A DNA stretch of 64,000 bases, taken from contig NZ_FONP01000001.1 of the NCBI RefSeq assembly GCF_900112955.1, forward strand, positions 248,001-312,000, read 5' to 3'. Below, in pieces: positions 1-10,059 of the stretch. Below the pieces are notes generated by a model that did not search any database, had not been told where the DNA came from, and saw nothing but the letters and a program-made list of their open reading frames with translations. The DNA is from Peptostreptococcus sp. D1 (GTDB lineage Bacteria > Bacillota > Clostridia > Peptostreptococcales > Peptostreptococcaceae). A program made the translations under genes and the position numbers. The first letter of the stretch is position 1. Every line of letters starts with the position of its first letter.

Positions 1-728
1 TCGGGTGTTAATTTTGAATAGGATTCATTTTTTTGTCTTTCCTTGGCGATTTTTTCTACCTCATATCTGATAGATTTAATCGCTTCTTCACTGTATCCAT
101 CTGGTTTTGTCCTTATAATGGACAATGTCTCATCTGCAAATGAATAGGCAAAACCATTATTTTTGAATGATAGCCCTACGTCCCACGCAATGACATTTAT
201 TATCTTATTAGTCTTGAGCTGTGGAATAACAATAATCGACAACAACACAATAGAAACATAAATGAATATATTCCTAACTCCAGTTATCCAAATACTCTTT
301 TTATCTTTTTTAAATATCCAAACACAAATAATTAAAAACAAAACTATCAGCACTATAGCCATAATTTCAGCTTTAATGTCAAAAAAAGCATTTGCTACAT
401 TCGCAGCCTCTTTATAGCTCATAAAATCGTATGGAGAAAGAGGCATTCCTCTAATACTCATCAGAAAAGAGCTTACAACCGAAAGAGATATCAAAATAAA
501 CGAAATTATAAAATATGAAAATCTCTTTCTTTTGATGAACACAGTCATACCAAAAATACTCAACAGCACAAATATATTCACTACAGCGTTAAGAGGACTC
601 TCTATGACAAAAGTAAAAAAATCCAAAATGCTCTTTCTCGAAATTATTTCAATAACTATGAAAATTATAATAGATAAGCCCAATATGGAAATCAGTTCAT
701 AGTTTTCAAATTTGTTATTTTTCTTCAT
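1..728 (-). CDS. LTA synthase/phosphoglycerol transferase-like membrane protein (3' part beyond window)
   Basis: The reading frame is open from the ATG at 728 to the window edge, about 242 codons, so the C-terminus is missing. The N-terminal half is built of about five hydrophobic segments separated by short charged loops. It ends in a soluble stretch rich in Lys and Glu. This resembles the membrane domain that precedes the extracellular sulfatase-like domain in lipoteichoic-acid synthases and related phosphoglycerol transferases. The catalytic domain would lie outside the window, so the assignment is an inference from the topology. It follows the CWB2 cell-wall protein gene by 18 bases on the same strand, which suits a cell-envelope role. 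An unrelated polytopic membrane protein is the alternative. Confidence 0.5.
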   Translation of the reverse strand, partial: MKKNNKFENYELISILGLSIIIFIVIEIISRKSILDFFTFVIESPLNAVVNIFVLLSIFGMTVFIKRKRFSYFIISFILISLSVVSSFLMSIRGMPLSPYDFMSYKEAANVANAFFDIKAEIMAIVLIVLFLIICVWIFKKDKKSIWITGVRNIFIYVSIVLLSIIVIPQLKTNKIINVIAWDVGLSFKNNGFAYSFADETLSIIRTKPDGYSEEAIKSIRYEVEKIAKERQKNESYSKLTP

Positions 729-746
729 TTTTCTTACTTGCCAATA

Positions 747-1706
747 TTACTTGTTTGCAGCCGCAACACATGCGTTAAGTACAGATGTACTTATGCCACC
801 CAAGGATATCATTCTCTGTGCACCGCTCAATATTGACTTATTGCTATATCCATTCACCAAAACGATTGGGCTCAAAGACTTTCCTGCCAAAGGACTACCA
901 GTCAACGCATCAACCAATTTATATCCATCACTCAAAAAATATTGTTGTGGTTTTTCAGAGTAAAATGCATTGATAACCTGTGCATTTGTTTCAAATCTAT
1001 CGTTTCCACTTAACCTATTTGCACCTATACTTCTAATTAGGCTTGTTGAAATCGAATTGATACCACCTATCGCATAGACCTTGCTAGTTGATTCCAAAAT
1101 ATTAGAAGTAGTTGCATCAACCTTTGTACCATCAGTAAGCAATACCGGTTCACCGTCTCTGGCTGCTACAGAGGAAATACTCATAGCATCTGCATCTCCC
1201 TTATAACCGTTTGCCACAAATGCTTTTCCGACACTTCCTTTAATGCTCAAAATCATTTTGGCAACATTACTACTTGTTTCAAATCTATCTTTTCCACCTA
1301 TCCTAGTAACCGAAAATCCACCTTTTTCGGAATCCTTCAACTTGTGCTCTAATGAGCTGCTGATAGAATTTTCAGAGCCTATAATATAAATGTTTTTTGC
1401 TATTTCAAGCCTTAATTGAGTTTCATTTGGTATACTATTTTTGCTCACTAACAATATCGGAGCTTTTAAAACACCTGATAATCCACTCGCACTCAAACCA
1501 TCGGACAATTTATTATTGTCAGCATTGACAAGAATAACTGAATCGTAACTGCCCATTTCACCCGCTATTGAACTAGCCGTCGAATATCTATCTAAGCCTT
1601 TAATCTGCTGTATTTGTTGAATTGTTATGGCATTTGATGATACTCCACTAAACACTATAGTTGTCAATGCCAGCATCATAGCTATAGCTTTATTTCTTAA
1701 TTTCAT
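747..1706 (-). CDS. Secreted protein made of three CWB2 cell-wall-binding repeats
   Basis: A 319-residue exported protein. It has a signal peptide with a Lys/Arg start and a hydrophobic core (IAMMLALTTIVFSG). Three CWB2 (PF04122) repeats follow, each opening with a G-x-D-R-[YF]-x-T motif near residues 40, 135 and 235. CWB2 domains hold clostridial S-layer and wall proteins to the anionic polymer PSII or a similar polymer. No catalytic domain is fused here, so it is a stand-alone anchor, a polymer-binding protein or a minimal surface protein. The start at 1706 has GGAGG at a good distance. A longer in-frame version beginning at 1757 would run through the upstream terminator hairpin and is rejected. 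Confidence 0.85.
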   Translation of the reverse strand: MKLRNKAIAMMLALTTIVFSGVSSNAITIQQIQQIKGLDRYSTASSIAGEMGSYDSVILVNADNNKLSDGLSASGLSGVLKAPILLVSKNSIPNETQLRLEIAKNIYIIGSENSISSSLEHKLKDSEKGGFSVTRIGGKDRFETSSNVAKMILSIKGSVGKAFVANGYKGDADAMSISSVAARDGEPVLLTDGTKVDATTSNILESTSKVYAIGGINSISTSLIRSIGANRLSGNDRFETNAQVINAFYSEKPQQYFLSDGYKLVDALTGSPLAGKSLSPIVLVNGYSNKSILSGAQRMISLGGISTSVLNACVAAANK

Positions 1707-1744
1707 AAACTGCACCTCCAATAATAAAATATTATTTTTAAAAA

Positions 1745-1770
1745 AATAAACAGCCAAAAAAGGCTGTTTA
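1745..1770 (-). terminator. Rho-independent terminator after scfA
   Basis: AAACAGCC (1748-1755) and GGCTGTTT (1762-1769) form an 8-bp stem around a 6-base A loop. The minus strand then runs into T-rich sequence. It lies between the SCIFF gene and the CWB2 start, so it separates the two transcripts at least partly. Confidence 0.7.
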
Positions 1771-1781
1771 AGTAAAGAATA

Positions 1782-1925
1782 CTATCTTTCACACTCTTGG
1801 TTAGCAACTGTACAAGAAGTTTTACAAGCAGATTGACATGAAGTTTGACATTCACCACATCCACCCTTAGCTGCACTTTCCTTTAAAGTAGCCTTAGAAA
1901 GAGTTTTTACATGCTTCTTTTCCAT
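1782..1925 (-). CDS. scfA: SCIFF peptide (six cysteines in forty-five), ranthipeptide precursor
   Basis: A 47-residue peptide beginning MEKKHVKTLSKATLKESA. Its C-terminal half carries six cysteines (CGEC, QTSC, QSAC, KTSC, then VANQEC), the SCIFF pattern (TIGR03973). A strong AGGGGG ribosome binding site precedes the ATG at 1925. SCIFF peptides are nearly universal in Clostridia. They are modified by a dedicated radical SAM maturase (TIGR03974), which installs thioether links from Cys to non-alpha carbons. That maturase is usually the next gene, but a CWB2 protein gene follows here, so the maturase must be elsewhere in the genome. The gene is immediately downstream of yajC on the same strand. 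The role of the mature product is debated and is often linked to signalling. Confidence 0.93.
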   Translation of the reverse strand: MEKKHVKTLSKATLKESAAKGGCGECQTSCQSACKTSCTVANQECER

Positions 1926-2009
1926 CGTAATCCCCCTATTAAAAATAATATATGTCTCATTATATCACATATTGTAATATTTTGTAACAGTTTTGTCATA
2001 TTAATTGAT

Positions 2010-2327
2010 TTATACTTCGATTTTTTCTTCCACTTCTGTAGCCTCATCCTTGGAAGCTTTTTCTATAACCCTTCCAATGGCCCATTTTTCAAATGGCACT
2101 TTTGTTCTATTAGGTCCAAGCTCCAATATTATTTTATCTTCCTCTACTCTAGTAACCTTTGCGATAATTCCTCCGATTGTTACTACAGTATCTCCTTTTT
2201 CGATTGAATCTCTCATTTCTCTAAGCTTTTGGTCTTTTTTCTTTTGAGGTCTAATCAATATGAAATAGAACGCTACAAAGATTACAACCCACAAGCCTAT
2301 ACTCATTATCACTTGATTCTTTGGCAT
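2010..2327 (-). CDS. yajC: Preprotein translocase subunit YajC
   Basis: A 105-residue single-span membrane protein. The N-terminal helix (GLWVVIFVAFYFILIRPQKKK) ends in the RPQ-K-K signature of YajC, and a small soluble domain with the GDTVVTIGGI motif follows. YajC associates with SecDF-YidC in the inner membrane and assists protein export. It lies downstream of tgt in the conserved ruv-queA-tgt-yajC arrangement. The C-terminus is a Glu/Lys-rich tail. The length is normal for the family. Confidence 0.95.
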   Translation of the reverse strand: MPKNQVIMSIGLWVVIFVAFYFILIRPQKKKDQKLREMRDSIEKGDTVVTIGGIIAKVTRVEEDKIILELGPNRTKVPFEKWAIGRVIEKASKDEATEVEEKIEV

Positions 2328-2423
2328 GGCATTTCCTCCCTATTCTAATTTGAAAATTATTATGCTCAAACTAATTTATATTTCCACTAACATTATAAAC
2401 TAATTCGAATTTTGTTGCAAATC

Positions 2424-3554
<1,131 letters not shown>

Positions 3555-3564
3555 TTAAAAAACA

Positions 3565-4590
3565 TTATTCCAAAAACATGGCATCTCCAAAACTAAAAAA
3601 TCTGTATTTTTCCTTCACAGCCTCTTTATAGGCTTTCAAAATAGTCTCCCTAGATGACAAAGCACTCACTAGCATTATCAATGTCGATTCTGGCAAATGA
3701 AAATTTGTTATTAAATTATCCACAATTTTGAACTTATAACCTGGATAAATAAAAATATCTGTCCAACCGGATCCTGACATCACGTTTCCCTGATCGTCAC
3801 AAGCCGATTCAATAGTTCTACAGCTAGTCGTTCCAACACAAATGACTCTGCCACCGCTTTTTTTAACTGAATTGATTAGCTCTGCCGACTCATCCGATAC
3901 CATATAAAATTCTGAATGCATCTTGTGATCATTGACATCATCAACCTTCACAGGTCTAAAAGTACCCAATCCCACATGAAGTGTCACAAAAGCTATATTT
4001 ATACCTTTGCGTCTTATGTCAGCCAACAATTCTTCAGTAAAGTGAAGTCCTGCTGTTGGAGCTGCTGCAGACCCAGAGGTTTTCGAATAAACGGTCTGAT
4101 ATCGTTCGTTGTCCTGCAATGTTTCAGTAATATAAGGTGGCAGTGGCATCTTACCAAGCTCGTAAAGTACCTCCTCAAAAATACCATCATAATCAAATCT
4201 TACTATTCTCTTTCCATCCTCGACAATATCCACAACCTTGGCTATCAATTTACCATTGCCAAAAGATATCTCACTTCCTATTCTAGCCTTTTTTCCTGGC
4301 TTGACCAAGGTCTCCCAAGTATCGTCCTCATTTCTCTTTAAGAGCAAAAACTCAACCCTTCCACCAGTATCTTTCTTTTCGCCTATCAGTCTGGCTGGAA
4401 TAACTCTGGTATCATTTAATACCAAGCAATCCCCTTCCTTTAAGTACGAAACTATATTTTTAAATATATCATGTTTGATTTTACCAGTCGACTTATTTAG
4501 TACCAATAATTTAGAACTGGCTCTATCCTCTATCGGCACCTGAGCAATAAGATCTTCCGGTAAATCATAGTAAAAATCACTCGTTTTCAT
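3565..4590 (-). CDS. queA: S-adenosylmethionine:tRNA ribosyltransferase-isomerase
   Basis: A 341-residue QueA, full length for the family. It transfers the ribosyl group of SAM to preQ1-tRNA to give epoxyqueuosine. Typical family stretches are the N-terminal [11 protein letters not shown], the [11 protein letters not shown] motif, [11 protein letters not shown], and HMHSEFY in the C-terminal half. It sits between ruvB (24 bases upstream) and tgt (22 bases downstream) on the same strand. The group is therefore probably co-transcribed as ruvCAB-queA-tgt-yajC. Confidence 0.97.
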   Translation of the reverse strand: MKTSDFYYDLPEDLIAQVPIEDRASSKLLVLNKSTGKIKHDIFKNIVSYLKEGDCLVLNDTRVIPARLIGEKKDTGGRVEFLLLKRNEDDTWETLVKPGKKARIGSEISFGNGKLIAKVVDIVEDGKRIVRFDYDGIFEEVLYELGKMPLPPYITETLQDNERYQTVYSKTSGSAAAPTAGLHFTEELLADIRRKGINIAFVTLHVGLGTFRPVKVDDVNDHKMHSEFYMVSDESAELINSVKKSGGRVICVGTTSCRTIESACDDQGNVMSGSGWTDIFIYPGYKFKIVDNLITNFHLPESTLIMLVSALSSRETILKAYKEAVKEKYRFFSFGDAMFLE

Positions 4591-4614
4591 TTAAAATTCT
4601 TCCTTTGTTATTTT

Positions 4615-5640
4615 TTACCCCTTTTTACTGTTTGCATCATAAGGTATACCTAGATGTTCATATGCCAATGGCATGGCTACTCTGCCTCTCGGAGCCCTAT
4701 TTATGAAACCAAGCTGTAACAAATATGGCTCATATACGTCCTCGATGGTATTTCTATCCTCTCCTATTGACGCTGCAAGTGTGTCGAGACCAACTGGTCC
4801 ACCTCTAAACTTTTCAATAATTGTTTGAAGTAATTTTTTATCAACAAAATCAAGTCCCAAAGAATCAACTCCTATCAACTCCAGGGCATCGTTCGCTACT
4901 TCATCTGTAATATTACCATCAAATTTAACCTGTGCATAATCCCTCACTCTTTTTAACAGTCTATTGGCGATTCTGGGTGTTCCACGTGAACGTCTCGCAA
5001 TTTGAATTGCTCCGTCATCCAAAATCTCTGCATTTAATATTTTTGATGATCTTTTTACGATTTTCGACAACTCGTCAACATTGTAATAATCCAACTTACA
5101 AATAACACCAAACCTATCTCTTAATGGATTTGTCAGCATACCAGCCCTTGTCGTTGCACCTATAAGTGTAAACCTCGGCAAATCGAGCCTTATACTCCTT
5201 GCGGATGGACCTTTACCAATAATTATATCAAGAGAGAAATCCTCCATTGCTGGATATAAAACTTCTTCAACACTTCTATTTATTCTGTGTATCTCGTCAA
5301 TAAAAAGAACATCATTTTCTTGTAAATTGGTCAAAATTGCTGCCAAATCACCTGCTCTTTCAATTGCAGGTCCAGATGTTACTCTCAAATTAACACCCAT
5401 TTCACTGGCTATAATTCCAGCCAAAGTAGTTTTTCCAAGACCAGGTGGTCCATACAGTAACACATGATCAAGTGGTTCATTTCTATTCAATGCCGCATCA
5501 ATAAAAATCCTCAGCTGTTCCTTTGATTTTTCCTGTCCCAAATATTCATCAAGAGATTTTGGTCGCAAATTATTCTCGATATCAAAATCTTCAGCCTTCA
5601 TAGTTGAGGTAATAATTCTTTCACTGTCTATACTTTCCAA
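4615..5640 (-). CDS. ruvB: Holliday junction branch migration helicase RuvB
   Basis: A 341-residue AAA+ motor of the RuvAB complex, which drives branch migration of Holliday junctions. Walker A is GPPGLGKT (residues 64-71), Walker B is LFIDEIHR (around 112), sensor 1 is IGATTRAG, and the arginine finger region is LRDRFG. The C-terminal winged helix carries the family motif [13 protein letters not shown]. The start is TTG at 5640. It is preceded by AGGAGG at a spacing of about ten bases, and no ATG fits better. It is 14 bases downstream of ruvA. Confidence 0.97.
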   Translation of the reverse strand: MESIDSERIITSTMKAEDFDIENNLRPKSLDEYLGQEKSKEQLRIFIDAALNRNEPLDHVLLYGPPGLGKTTLAGIIASEMGVNLRVTSGPAIERAGDLAAILTNLQENDVLFIDEIHRINRSVEEVLYPAMEDFSLDIIIGKGPSARSIRLDLPRFTLIGATTRAGMLTNPLRDRFGVICKLDYYNVDELSKIVKRSSKILNAEILDDGAIQIARRSRGTPRIANRLLKRVRDYAQVKFDGNITDEVANDALELIGVDSLGLDFVDKKLLQTIIEKFRGGPVGLDTLAASIGEDRNTIEDVYEPYLLQLGFINRAPRGRVAMPLAYEHLGIPYDANSKKG

Positions 5641-5654
5641 TTATAGTCTACCTC

Positions 5655-6266
5655 CTAAAACTTCATTCCCGTTTTCATAATATATTCCAATCCTTTTCTG
5701 ATGACATCTTCAACACTCATCCCAGGCTGTTTCACAAAATTGACAGCACCTTCGGATTCAATTCTTGTATATCCTAATCCAAGTAATGCTTCAACAGCTT
5801 CGCTTGCAACTACGTCACCAATTCTACTGTCAGCAATTTCAATGGAATAGCCTTCATCGACAACCAATTTGGATACCTTATCCTTTAATTCTAGAACTAT
5901 TCTCTCTGCTGTTTTTTTACCAACCCCTGGTGCCTTTGACAAAGCAGCAATATCAGCATTTAAAATATATCCATTTAGCACATTTGGAGAAGCAAATGAA
6001 AGAATTCCCAAGCCTACCTTCGTTCCAATTTTTGACACCGAGGTCAAAAGCTCAAACATTTCCAATTCCTCTTTGGAATAAAATCCACAAAGACTTATAT
6101 CATCTTCTCTCACTATCATTTTTGAATATATTTTATGCTTTTCTCCAACGGCAACTTTGGAAACTGTGTTCGTGGATACTAATAGCTTGTATCCCAGCCC
6201 ATTATTTTCAATAACCAAGGAGTCTATTCCTATTTCTTCAATTATTCCCTTAATATACGCAATCAT
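5655..6266 (-). CDS. ruvA: Holliday junction DNA helicase subunit RuvA
   Basis: A 203-residue RuvA. The N-terminal OB-fold starts MIAYIKGIIEEI. The middle helix-hairpin-helix carries APGVGKKTAERIVLELKDK, which binds junction DNA. The C-terminal RuvB-binding domain contains EAVEALLGLGYTRIE. RuvA tetramers hold the four-way junction and recruit RuvB. The gene lies between ruvC and ruvB on the same strand. Confidence 0.97.
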   Translation of the reverse strand: MIAYIKGIIEEIGIDSLVIENNGLGYKLLVSTNTVSKVAVGEKHKIYSKMIVREDDISLCGFYSKEELEMFELLTSVSKIGTKVGLGILSFASPNVLNGYILNADIAALSKAPGVGKKTAERIVLELKDKVSKLVVDEGYSIEIADSRIGDVVASEAVEALLGLGYTRIESEGAVNFVKQPGMSVEDVIRKGLEYIMKTGMKF

Positions 6267-6289
6267 ACCTTTATCAATACCATCCTTTA

Positions 6290-6784
6290 TTAATACTTGC
6301 TTAATTCTTTCCCAAGTCTATTCGCATGAGCATGACAAATACCTACAGCTAAAGCATCAGCTACATCATCTGGTTTTGGTATAGATTTTAATCCCAAAAA
6401 AGATGTAATCATTTTTTGAACTTGAGACTTATCCGCTCTACCATAACCACAAACACCTTGTTTAATCTGCAAAGGAGTGTACTCAAACACAGGCTTATTA
6501 TTATGCTTGCATGATAATAAAATTACTCCCCTTGCCTGAGCAACTGTTATAGCAGTTTTAACATTTTTATTGAAGAATAATTCTTCGATTCCAATCTCAT
6601 CAATATTATACATTTTGAACAGCTCATCCATCCCCTTATAAATAAGTTCCAGCCTATCAACATTATCCATTTTAGCTGGAGTAGTAATTGCCCCATAATC
6701 TATAGTTCTAAATCTATTGTTTTTGTATTCAATAACCCCATAACCAATTATCGCTAATCCAGGGTCAATTCCTAATATTATCAT
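6290..6784 (-). CDS. ruvC: Crossover junction endodeoxyribonuclease RuvC
   Basis: A Holliday junction resolvase of about 164 residues with the RNase H fold. The acidic residues are visible in GIDPG (N-terminus), GIEELFF and DVADALAVG. The family start MIILGIDPG fits the ATG at 6784, but that codon is 16 bases from the only purine-rich site (GAGGAG). A TTG at 6796, four bases from that site and in frame, is an alternative start and would add MTNF. It is the first gene of the leftward ruvC-ruvA-ruvB-queA-tgt-yajC group. Confidence 0.95.
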   Translation of the reverse strand: MIILGIDPGLAIIGYGVIEYKNNRFRTIDYGAITTPAKMDNVDRLELIYKGMDELFKMYNIDEIGIEELFFNKNVKTAITVAQARGVILLSCKHNNKPVFEYTPLQIKQGVCGYGRADKSQVQKMITSFLGLKSIPKPDDVADALAVGICHAHANRLGKELSKY

Positions 6785-6808
6785 AAAATTTGTCAATCTA
6801 CTCCTCAA

Positions 6809-7189
6809 TTTTATTCATTTTCTGAAATTCAACTGCTCAATAAAAATAGAATTTCATAAATAGAAAACACTGTTAAATAATTATACCATAATTTCCTTAC
6901 TTTCAATAACAAAAATTTCATAAATATAAGCTCTGTAAATATTATAATAAAAAAATATTTAATATAACAAAATAGTGCGTTATTGTTTTTTGTTGAAAAA
7001 GCAATAATACATTAAAATTAACTATTTAAATTTAAAAATTTTTACAATAATAGCTATCATTTATTATAAAAAAATGATATAATTGTTTTGCGATTATTCA
7101 TTTAACCTATTATAGAGCCATTAATCGCATTGATTTCGTTGTTTTGTTGTTTGGAAAAAAATTACTTTATTTAGTAAGGGGGTTATTCG
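6809..7189. other. AT-rich divergent intergenic region
   Basis: This 380-base, very AT-rich stretch separates leftward ruvC from the rightward XRE-cupin gene. A possible rightward promoter is TTGCGA (7088-7093), 17 bases, TATAGA (7111-7116). A second -10-like TATAAT at 7078-7083 has no convincing -35. I see no RNA gene or ORF with support here. Confidence 0.4.
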
Positions 7190-7759
7190 ATGGACATTGA
7201 ACAGATAGGAACACGCTTAACAAATTATAGAAAAATGAAAAATTTGACTATAAAGGATTTCTCTAAAGTATCTGGTATTAGTACAGCTCTACTAAGCCAG
7301 TTAGAAAGAGGAATCGGAAATCCGAGTCTAAGTGTATTAGACTCAATAGCAAGAACTATGAACATTTCCATTTCTACATTATTTGAGGATCAAGTTAGTC
7401 TAGAAAAGCTTGTAAAACGAGTTGAAGATCAAGGGTACATCAAGGATTCAAGAAAAAGCAATATAGAATTTCAATTACTGACAAAAAAGTCTACTAACCT
7501 TAGTGCCGACTTGTTTAGAATAACTTTATATCCTCATACAGAAACACCATTAGTACCATTTGGTGTAAATGAACTTGAGGAGTTAATTCTGGTAGAAAAG
7601 GGTACGTTAACAGTATGTACTGAAAACAAAGAATCTGTTGTATTAAAAAAGGGTGATACCATAAGATTTATTCCAAGGATGAGCTATAAGCTTGAAAATA
7701 ACTCAGCTCACAATGTTTCAGTGCTTTACTTTGCAAGTAATACAAAGGAAGTATTATGA
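7190..7759 (+). CDS. XRE-type HTH regulator with C-terminal cupin domain
   Basis: A 189-residue regulator. An XRE/Cro-type helix-turn-helix lies at about residues 7-62 (SGISTALLSQLERGIGNPSLSV). A cupin_2 sensor domain lies at about 110-185 (ELEELILVEKGTL, then KKGDTIRFIP). This architecture is common in regulators that sense small metabolites or control amino-acid, polyamine or stress genes. The target cannot be read here because no structural gene follows on the same strand. A strong AAGGGGG site sits upstream of the ATG. A long hairpin terminator lies 137 bases downstream. Confidence 0.85.
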   Translation: MDIEQIGTRLTNYRKMKNLTIKDFSKVSGISTALLSQLERGIGNPSLSVLDSIARTMNISISTLFEDQVSLEKLVKRVEDQGYIKDSRKSNIEFQLLTKKSTNLSADLFRITLYPHTETPLVPFGVNELEELILVEKGTLTVCTENKESVVLKKGDTIRFIPRMSYKLENNSAHNVSVLYFASNTKEVL

Positions 7760-7896
7760 AAAAATCGTCTTATTCGATGTCTTGTGCGATAAAAGAATCA
7801 GACAAACATCATTATACAAAATCAAATACGTACATTGTTTTGGGATTAGTGAAAATTATTTCCGATTATATCGAATATTATAATAATATTAATTAA

Positions 7897-7946
7897 ATAG
7901 AGAATGTATTGTACGCATAAGTACATGCGTACAATACATTCTCTAT
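7897..7946. terminator. Bidirectional hairpin with a 21-bp perfect stem
   Basis: The arms 7897-7917 and 7926-7946 are perfectly complementary around an 8-base loop (7918-7925). It sits between the convergent ends of the XRE-cupin gene and the 3D-domain gene, so a two-way terminator is the simplest reading. The stem is unusually long and has no clean U tract. Confidence 0.55.
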
Positions 7947-7970
7947 TAATTTAAATATATCCAACCTAGC

Positions 7971-8645
7971 TTAGTCAAGGACGATTATTTCAAGGTTTCT
8001 TCTACCAAAATTATTCATTTCTGTTGCAGAATTCATAAATATATCTATCATCGTTCCCTTGATGATTCCACCAGTATCATTTGCTATAAACACTTTATCA
8101 AAATACGGAACATAAACCCTGGAACCAAAAGGAATCACCTTCGGATCAACAGCTATCGTTCCCCATCTTGGTCTCTGTCCTGAAGCAGTAGTAGTATCTC
8201 CTGTGTAAGCACTTGCGTTAGAAATATACTTCTTACCAGTACCTAATTTATTTCCCTTTTTGTCATAATAATAAGTCTTACCTCCCGTTATGGCATAATC
8301 AGCACCATTTTGTGTTGTTTTTACAGATAGTACACCCTTATAAACACCATCATCTCCAAATAAATGTTGCTTTCCAGCTATTACCTGCACTCCTGTAACC
8401 ATCTCACCTTTAGTACTAAAATAATACATAAGCCCATTTAGCTTATTCCAGCCTATAAGTTTTTTCCCTTTTGAATTAATATATACATATTTGTTATTTT
8501 CTTTTTTCCATCCTCTTAAAATAGTTGACTGAGCATTGCTTGTAGTCTCGGCGAAAGAAATTGATCCTTCTGATATCAGCACTACCATTCCCAATAACAA
8601 TACAGTAAATAAAACACATACCTTCAATTTAATACTTTTAATCAT
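7971..8645 (-). CDS. Secreted 3D-domain protein with cell-wall-binding repeats
   Basis: A 224-residue exported protein. It has a signal peptide (KVCVLFTVLLLGMVVLISEG) and choline-binding-like repeats (GWKKENNKYVYIN, GWNKLNGLMYYFS) at about residues 45-140. A C-terminal 3D domain (PF06725) carries its three aspartates in IAVDPKVIPFG, ANDTGG and MIDIFM. The 3D fold is the double-psi barrel of MltA/RlpA-type lytic transglycosylases and Rpf-like resuscitation factors. A role in peptidoglycan cleavage during growth is likely. The ATG at 8645 follows GGAGG by five bases, which favours it over an upstream in-frame ATG. Confidence 0.87.
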   Translation of the reverse strand: MIKSIKLKVCVLFTVLLLGMVVLISEGSISFAETTSNAQSTILRGWKKENNKYVYINSKGKKLIGWNKLNGLMYYFSTKGEMVTGVQVIAGKQHLFGDDGVYKGVLSVKTTQNGADYAITGGKTYYYDKKGNKLGTGKKYISNASAYTGDTTTASGQRPRWGTIAVDPKVIPFGSRVYVPYFDKVFIANDTGGIIKGTMIDIFMNSATEMNNFGRRNLEIIVLD

Positions 8646-9114
8646 ATTAACCTCCATTTAGTATCCAAAATAAAGCTTGCTTAATAAAGAGAACAAAAAT
8701 GCCATAAGCTTCTTTATTCTCTTTTTGTGCAAATTGATTTTTTTAGATAGTTTCTATTTTGTTACTTAAATCAAATCATAAAATTTTTATAGTAACATTT
8801 TTGACATTTTTATTTACAATACTTTTATATTCTATTATATTTTTTACAAAAATGCAACTTTTTTTGTCTTGATATTTAAAGCAATATAAATTATATTGCT
8901 TTTTCAACATTTTTAACCTACAAAAAATTACATTCTTGTAATCTTTTTTTGTGCTCCTTATATTTTTTCAGATGTCTCCATTTCAACTTTATCCATAAAA
9001 TCAATTAGTATTCCTCTTGCAATTGACATACTTATCTATAAAGTATATCATTATAGATAAAGTAATATTTAGAAAAAACAATTAACAAAATATGTTTTTT
9101 CAATACGCAATTTG
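8646..9114. other. AT-rich intergenic region
   Basis: These 470 bases lie between divergent genes. A weak inverted repeat (AAAGAGAA and TTCTCTTT, about 8688-8735) lies just upstream of the 3D-domain gene. I looked for a ydaO-type (c-di-AMP) riboswitch, common ahead of such wall hydrolases, and saw no convincing core. No coding region is supported. Confidence 0.35.
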
Positions 9115-9135
9115 ATGAAAGGGAGCTGCAAAAAT

Positions 9136-9546
9136 ATGATAATAAATGCAATTAAAAGAAAAAGGCAAGAAATTATACGTTCAAGAAGAAAAAGGAAAAT
9201 TGCTAATATTGCAAAGTATTCCTTACCATGCTTAGTCATTGGAGTTGTATGTGGACTGCTTCTTGCACCAAAATCTGGAAAAGAAACCATCCTAAAAATA
9301 AAATCTGACATAGGAAATACCAAAGAAAATCTGGAAAACAAATCAAAAAAAATGCTAAAAAGTGTCGAAAGCTCAATCGAGGATAAAAAAGCCAAAATAG
9401 CAGAATCAAAAAGAAGAATCAAAGAATACTTCAGCAAAAATAATGATTTAATCGAAATTAAGACCTCATTTATAAAAGAACCAGATGAAATCGAAAAATC
9501 TAATTCGGAATTTGCAGATAAATCCGAATTGAAAGATAACAAATAG
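9136..9546 (+). CDS. YtxH domain protein
   Basis: A 136-residue protein. A basic N-terminus precedes one hydrophobic segment with the YtxH signature (VIGVVCGLLLAPKSGKET). A long charged Lys/Glu coiled-coil-like tail follows. YtxH proteins are small membrane-associated, general-stress-linked proteins of unknown mechanism. The ATG at 9136 has GGGAG about ten bases upstream. An in-frame ATG at 9115 is less well spaced. The downstream DUF948-like gene 16 bases away repeats the ytxG-ytxH style pairing of Bacillus in reverse order. Confidence 0.8.
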   Translation: MIINAIKRKRQEIIRSRRKRKIANIAKYSLPCLVIGVVCGLLLAPKSGKETILKIKSDIGNTKENLENKSKKMLKSVESSIEDKKAKIAESKRRIKEYFSKNNDLIEIKTSFIKEPDEIEKSNSEFADKSELKDNK

Positions 9547-9562
9547 GAGTTGAAAGTTTAAG

Positions 9563-9904
9563 ATGACAGTTACAGTAAATACACAGACAATTTTATTTAT
9601 ATTAGCAATCCTAGGCTGTATTGCTCTAGTTTTTCTAATTATCGTTCTGAAAAAGTTGGCAAATCTAATTTCTAGCATTGATGACTTAATAGTAAGAAAT
9701 AGTACAAATGTTGGTCTTACCATAGCAAAATTACCTTCTATAGTATCAAGTGTTGACGAGGTGGTGGACAATGCAAAGGATATTACAGATGTGGCAGTCG
9801 ATGTTTCATCCGATGTACTGATAGCAAAGGAAAAAATTAAAACCGGAATAAAAACATCAATCGATGTCGCTGGAATAGTTAAGGATGTTATGAAGAAGAA
9901 ATAA
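9563..9904 (+). CDS. DUF948-like membrane protein
   Basis: A 113-residue protein. It has one N-terminal membrane helix (ILFILAILGCIALVFLIIVL). An amphipathic Val/Asp/Lys-rich tail follows, with heptad-like spacing typical of DUF948 (YtxG-type) proteins. It probably forms a unit with the YtxH gene just upstream. The function is unknown, and general stress or envelope association is inferred only from the family. A GGAG site lies about 13 bases before the ATG. Confidence 0.65.
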   Translation: MTVTVNTQTILFILAILGCIALVFLIIVLKKLANLISSIDDLIVRNSTNVGLTIAKLPSIVSSVDEVVDNAKDITDVAVDVSSDVLIAKEKIKTGIKTSIDVAGIVKDVMKKK

Positions 9905-9936
9905 TAGAATTACACTTATTCATACAATTTTTACAA

Positions 9937-9975
9937 AAAATGCCGTTGGTAAAACAGCTTTACCGACGGCATTTT
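9937..9975. terminator. Bidirectional terminator
   Basis: AAATGCCGT-T-GGTAAA pairs with TTTACC-G-ACGGCATTT around a short loop. The stem is flanked by A-rich and T-rich sequence, so it can end both the rightward YtxH/DUF948 unit and the leftward TetR gene. Confidence 0.8.
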
Positions 9976-10059
9976 AAATTTAAAACAATTATTTTTATCT
10001 ATTTTTTTGCAATATTTGTAATATATAAATCAAACCATTAATATTAGAAAATATTTGCT

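Noticed and set aside
1707-1757. N-terminal extension of the CWB2 protein
   Set aside because: It would run through the scfA terminator and place a non-signal sequence before a normal signal peptide. The GGAGG site supports 1706.
1911-2247. Rightward ORFs over yajC
   Set aside because: They are antisense shadows of yajC, with no ribosome binding site and improbable composition.
8646-9060. c-di-AMP (ydaO) riboswitch ahead of the 3D-domain gene
   Set aside because: The conserved cores could not be found. The region is only AT-rich.
9069-9771. Leftward ORFs over the YtxH and DUF948-like genes
   Set aside because: They are Phe/Leu-rich shadows. The rightward genes have family signatures and ribosome binding sites.
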